From JAADHG01 sp964418645 (GTDB lineage: Bacteria; Bacteroidota; Bacteroidia; Flavobacteriales; Flavobacteriaceae), in contig CAYQME010000035.1 in assembly GCA_964418645.1 (NCBI GenBank), positions 1-24,436 on the forward strand: a DNA stretch of 24,436 bases. The letters are read 5' to 3'. The notes beneath the pieces were generated by a model that was not told the DNA's origin, did no database searches, and was given only the letters and a program-made list of their open reading frames with translations. This document shows, one piece after another, positions 22,176 to 24,436 of this stretch (its first letter is position 1; each line of letters starts with the position of its first letter). A program made the position numbers and the translations under genes.

Positions 22176-22759
22176 TGATTGATAATAAAGACATAACAGG
22201 AATAATTTTAGCTGGTGGGAAAAGCTCAAGAATGGGGACTGATAAAGGTTTTATTGAGCTGGATGACACTACGTTTATATCGCTTATTATTAACGCTATG
22301 AAGCCTTTGGTGAATGAAATAATAATAGTAAGTAATAATCCTGAGTATGATGCATTTGGATACAAACGCATTAATGATTTAATTAAAGATTCAGGCCCTT
22401 TGGCGGGTTTATATTCAGGATTGTATCATTCTAAAACCGAGAATAATTTAGTGTTGAGTTGCGACGTACCTTTAATTAAAACATTTGTTCTGGAGCAACT
22501 AATTAATTTTGATAATGACAACTTTGATGTTGTACAATTACAAAATCAAGGCAAAACAATGCCATTAATAGCAATGTATAAAAAACAGTGCCTTCATAAA
22601 TGTTTAGAGCTTTTGGATAACAATGAAAGACGATTACGAGTTGCTGTTGCACAACTAAACACAAAAACAATTAACAATGATTCTGAATGGAATCAATATG
22701 TGAAAAACATAAATACCACAAGTCAATTTAACGCATTAAAACATGAACTTGAACATTAA
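22175..22759 (+). CDS. mobA: Molybdenum cofactor guanylyltransferase
   Basis: A 194-residue nucleotidyltransferase that joins GMP to Mo-molybdopterin. The GTP-binding signature ILAGGKSSRMGTDKG (11-25) and the later DSGPLAGLYSGLY and LVLSCDVPLI motifs match MobA. The C-terminal half (KTMPLIAMYKKQCLHKCLELL, NNERRLRVAVAQL) is the family's usual target-binding region. Its presence implies that at least some of the host's Mo enzymes use the guanine dinucleotide cofactor. It shares one base with the tauE-like stop and overlaps moaD by 17 bp. MocA, which adds CMP, is the alternative, but the overall length and neighbours favour MobA. Confidence 0.9.
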   Translation: MIDNKDITGIILAGGKSSRMGTDKGFIELDDTTFISLIINAMKPLVNEIIIVSNNPEYDAFGYKRINDLIKDSGPLAGLYSGLYHSKTENNLVLSCDVPLIKTFVLEQLINFDNDNFDVVQLQNQGKTMPLIAMYKKQCLHKCLELLDNNERRLRVAVAQLNTKTINNDSEWNQYVKNINTTSQFNALKHELEH

Positions 22760-22976
22760 ATATTTTGGATTACTCGTTGAAGTCACTCAGTGTAGTGAGG
22801 AAACCTTAGCGTTTTCAAAAACCACTGTTTCAGAATTACTCAATATACTTTTTAAAAAATATCCTAATCTAAAAGACAAAGATTTTCAAGTAGCATTAAA
22901 CAATGAGATTGTTTCAAAAGACACACTTATTACAGCAAATGAACTTGCACTATTACCTCCTTTTTCTGGTGGATAG
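22743..22976 (+). CDS. moaD: Molybdopterin synthase sulfur-carrier subunit
   Basis: A 77-residue ubiquitin-fold protein ending in the required Gly-Gly (LALLPPFSGG). The C-terminal glycine is adenylated and then thiocarboxylated to donate sulfur to precursor Z. The core MNLNIKYFGLLVEVT start and the DTLITANELALLPPFSGG end are typical. It overlaps mobA by 17 bp and is followed 10 bp later by the MoeB-rhodanese gene that activates it; MoaE, its partner subunit, follows that. Confidence 0.95.
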   Translation: MNLNIKYFGLLVEVTQCSEETLAFSKTTVSELLNILFKKYPNLKDKDFQVALNNEIVSKDTLITANELALLPPFSGG

Positions 22977-22986
22977 ACAGAAATAT

Positions 22987-24051
22987 ATGAGCAGATATAG
23001 CAGACATACCGTTTTAGAAGAAATTGGTCAAGAGGGACAAAAAAAACTGTCACAAGCCAAAGTACTTGTTATTGGTGCTGGTGGATTAGGATGTCCTGTA
23101 TTGCAATATCTAGCCGCTGCTGGAGTAGGAACTATAGGAATTGTAGATTTTGATGTTGTAGAAATTTATAATTTACAACGCCAAATTCTGTTTGGAACTT
23201 CATCATTAGGAGTAAATAAAGCTTTGGCTGCTAAAACCAGATTGGAAGATTTAAATCCTACAATTATAATTAATGCATATCCAGAGAAACTAGCTGTGAG
23301 TAATGCTTTAGAATTGTTTAGAAGCTATGATATTATTGTTGATGGCACAGATAATTTTGCAACTCGCTATCTTATAAACGATGCTTCTGTAATTACTAAC
23401 AAGCCTGTTGTTTATGGTGCTATTTATAAATTTGAAGGGCAAGTTTCAGTGTTCAATTATCAGAACGGTCCAAGTTATCGCTGCCTATTCCCTAATCCTC
23501 CTGAGGAAGGTACCATTGCCAATTGCTCAGAAATAGGAGTTTTAGGTGTTTTACCAGGAATTATTGGGACTATGCAAGCCAATGAGGTTATCAAAATTAT
23601 TTTATGTTTTGATAATGTATTATCTGGAAAACTACTTTGCTATAACGCAAAAACAACTCAATTATCTACATTAAAAATTTCAAAATCTAAATCTGGATTT
23701 GAGAATATAACAGCTTTACAAGACACATATTCACAACGCTCTTGCAAAACAGAAGTAAAAGAAATCTCTATTGAAGATGCTTTAATAAAAGACCATATTC
23801 AGTTTATAGATATAAGAGAATATGGCGAGCAACCGCAACTAGAGTTACCTAATTGTATCCATATTCCATTAAATGAGCTTGAAAAAACCTTAAATAAAGT
23901 CAATTTAAAAAATACCAACGTCCTTTTCTGTCAATATGGAATACGCAGTAAAACAGCTGTTGAAATATTACAAAGACATGAAATTACAAATTGTTATAGC
24001 CTAAAAGGAGGTGTTGTGGCAATTTTGGATCATTTAAAAATCAATATATAA
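22987..24051 (+). CDS. moeB: MoaD-adenylating E1-like enzyme fused to a rhodanese domain
   Basis: A 354-residue HesA/MoeB/ThiF-type protein. I chose the ATG at 22987 (MSRYSRHTVL, the standard family start); an upstream in-frame ATG at 22903 lies inside moaD and adds 28 unlikely residues. Adenylation domain: GAGGLG (30-35) for ATP, IVDFDVVEIYNLQRQ (52-66) with the arginine finger, DGTDNFATRYLIND (119-132), and Cys180 in IANCSEIGVLG as the possible thioester site. The usual zinc CxxC pairs are incomplete (SYRC at 163-166). From about 265 a rhodanese domain follows, with active Cys315 in CQYGIRS. The fusion resembles eukaryotic MOCS3, which activates MoaD and passes sulfur to it. The stop shares one base with the moaE ATG. 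Confidence 0.92.
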   Translation: MSRYSRHTVLEEIGQEGQKKLSQAKVLVIGAGGLGCPVLQYLAAAGVGTIGIVDFDVVEIYNLQRQILFGTSSLGVNKALAAKTRLEDLNPTIIINAYPEKLAVSNALELFRSYDIIVDGTDNFATRYLINDASVITNKPVVYGAIYKFEGQVSVFNYQNGPSYRCLFPNPPEEGTIANCSEIGVLGVLPGIIGTMQANEVIKIILCFDNVLSGKLLCYNAKTTQLSTLKISKSKSGFENITALQDTYSQRSCKTEVKEISIEDALIKDHIQFIDIREYGEQPQLELPNCIHIPLNELEKTLNKVNLKNTNVLFCQYGIRSKTAVEILQRHEITNCYSLKGGVVAILDHLKINI

Positions 24052-24436
24052 TGAATGATAAAAAAATAAAGAATGTATTTATAGAAGGTACTATTCCATC
24101 TGAATTTATAGGAAATTCAATTGCAAAGCATCAAACCAAAACAAGTATTGGCGCACATAATATCTTTTTAGGGCAAGTTCGTGCCGATATAGTTGATAAA
24201 AAAACGATATATGCCATAGAATATACCGCTTATAAAGACATGGCTAATGCCAAGTTTCATGAAGTACGTGAAGCTACTTTTAAAAAGTTTGATCTTACAT
24301 GTATGCATATTTATCACAGCTTAGGAACTGTAAAAGCAGGTGAAATTTGTTTGTTTGTATTTGTGTCATCACCTAGACGAAGTGAGGTATTTAAAGCTTT
24401 AGAATATATAGTTGAGGAGATTAAAGCAAATGTTCC
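24051..24436 (+). CDS. moaE: Molybdopterin synthase catalytic subunit, 3' end beyond the window
   Basis: 128 codons are visible from the ATG at 24051, which shares one base with the moeB stop. The translation contains the MoaE landmarks: ASN/His-rich SIGAHNIFLGQVRAD, EYTAYKDMANAKFHEV, MHIYHSLGTVKAGEI and VFVSSPRRSEVFKALE. The final visible residues, EEIKANVP, lead into the conserved catalytic Lys region just off the edge. With MoaD it adds the two dithiolene sulfurs to precursor Z. The operon probably continues with moaC and moaA outside this window. Confidence 0.95.
   Translation, partial: MNDKKIKNVFIEGTIPSEFIGNSIAKHQTKTSIGAHNIFLGQVRADIVDKKTIYAIEYTAYKDMANAKFHEVREATFKKFDLTCMHIYHSLGTVKAGEICLFVFVSSPRRSEVFKALEYIVEEIKANV

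Noticed and set aside
1..24436. tRNA, rRNA, CRISPR arrays, insertion sequences, prophage genes
   Set aside because: I looked for cloverleaf-like segments, spaced repeats of CRISPR type and transposase or integrase motifs on both strands and saw none.

Overview
The window is a low-GC stretch of a member of the Flavobacteriia (Bacteroidota), probably family Flavobacteriaceae. The evidence is a TonB-dependent receptor with an N-terminal carboxypeptidase-regulatory-like domain, lipoproteins, an OprP-type porin, a class Ia ribonucleotide reductase ending in CLMCGS, almost no Shine-Dalgarno sequences, and several upstream sites fitting the Bacteroidota -7 promoter element TAnnTTTG. It is a scaffold: a 100-N gap at 13203-13302 splits nrdA and is flanked by an identical 55-bp sequence on each side.

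Layout. (1) 1-505: the 5' part of a dGTPase gene (minus). (2) 575-9213: what looks like a phosphate-acquisition island, with a TonB-dependent receptor and a predicted beta-helix lipoprotein, a small YwqK/MORN-like secreted protein (minus), an OprP/OprO-like porin whose signal peptide is broken by a one-base frameshift, and a PiT phosphate transporter fused to a PhoU-like domain. Upstream of these genes lie arrays of hexamers close to TTAACA repeated every 11 bp, the architecture of PhoB/PhoP boxes. The receptor has seven units in a row. One array is followed by a gene-free stretch ending in a strong terminator, so an unannotated small RNA is likely. (3) 9224-14878: an RDD membrane protein, a lipoprotein, a yeast-type cytosine deaminase, and nrdB-nrdA. 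(4) 14879-15501: a gene-free, hairpin-rich region with another TTAACA pair and a terminator-like hairpin. (5) 15502-19762: a DUF3109 protein, a MarC-family protein, a small two-helix protein, a dCMP deaminase coupled to an S41 protease, and a HupE/UreJ-like membrane protein. (6) 19881 to the end: a tightly packed molybdenum-cofactor operon (moeA, modE-like, tauE-like, mobA, moaD, moeB-rhodanese, moaE, running off the edge), preceded by a near-canonical ModE box that overlaps its promoter.

The genes form two regulatory stories. In the first, surface uptake (receptor, lipoprotein, porin) feeds an inner-membrane phosphate carrier, probably under one PhoB-like regulator. In the second, a Moco operon carries its own single-domain ModE-like repressor and the matching operator. 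The rest is mostly nucleotide metabolism (dGTPase, cytosine and dCMP deaminases, ribonucleotide reductase) and housekeeping membrane functions. No tRNA, rRNA, CRISPR array, transposase or phage gene was seen.
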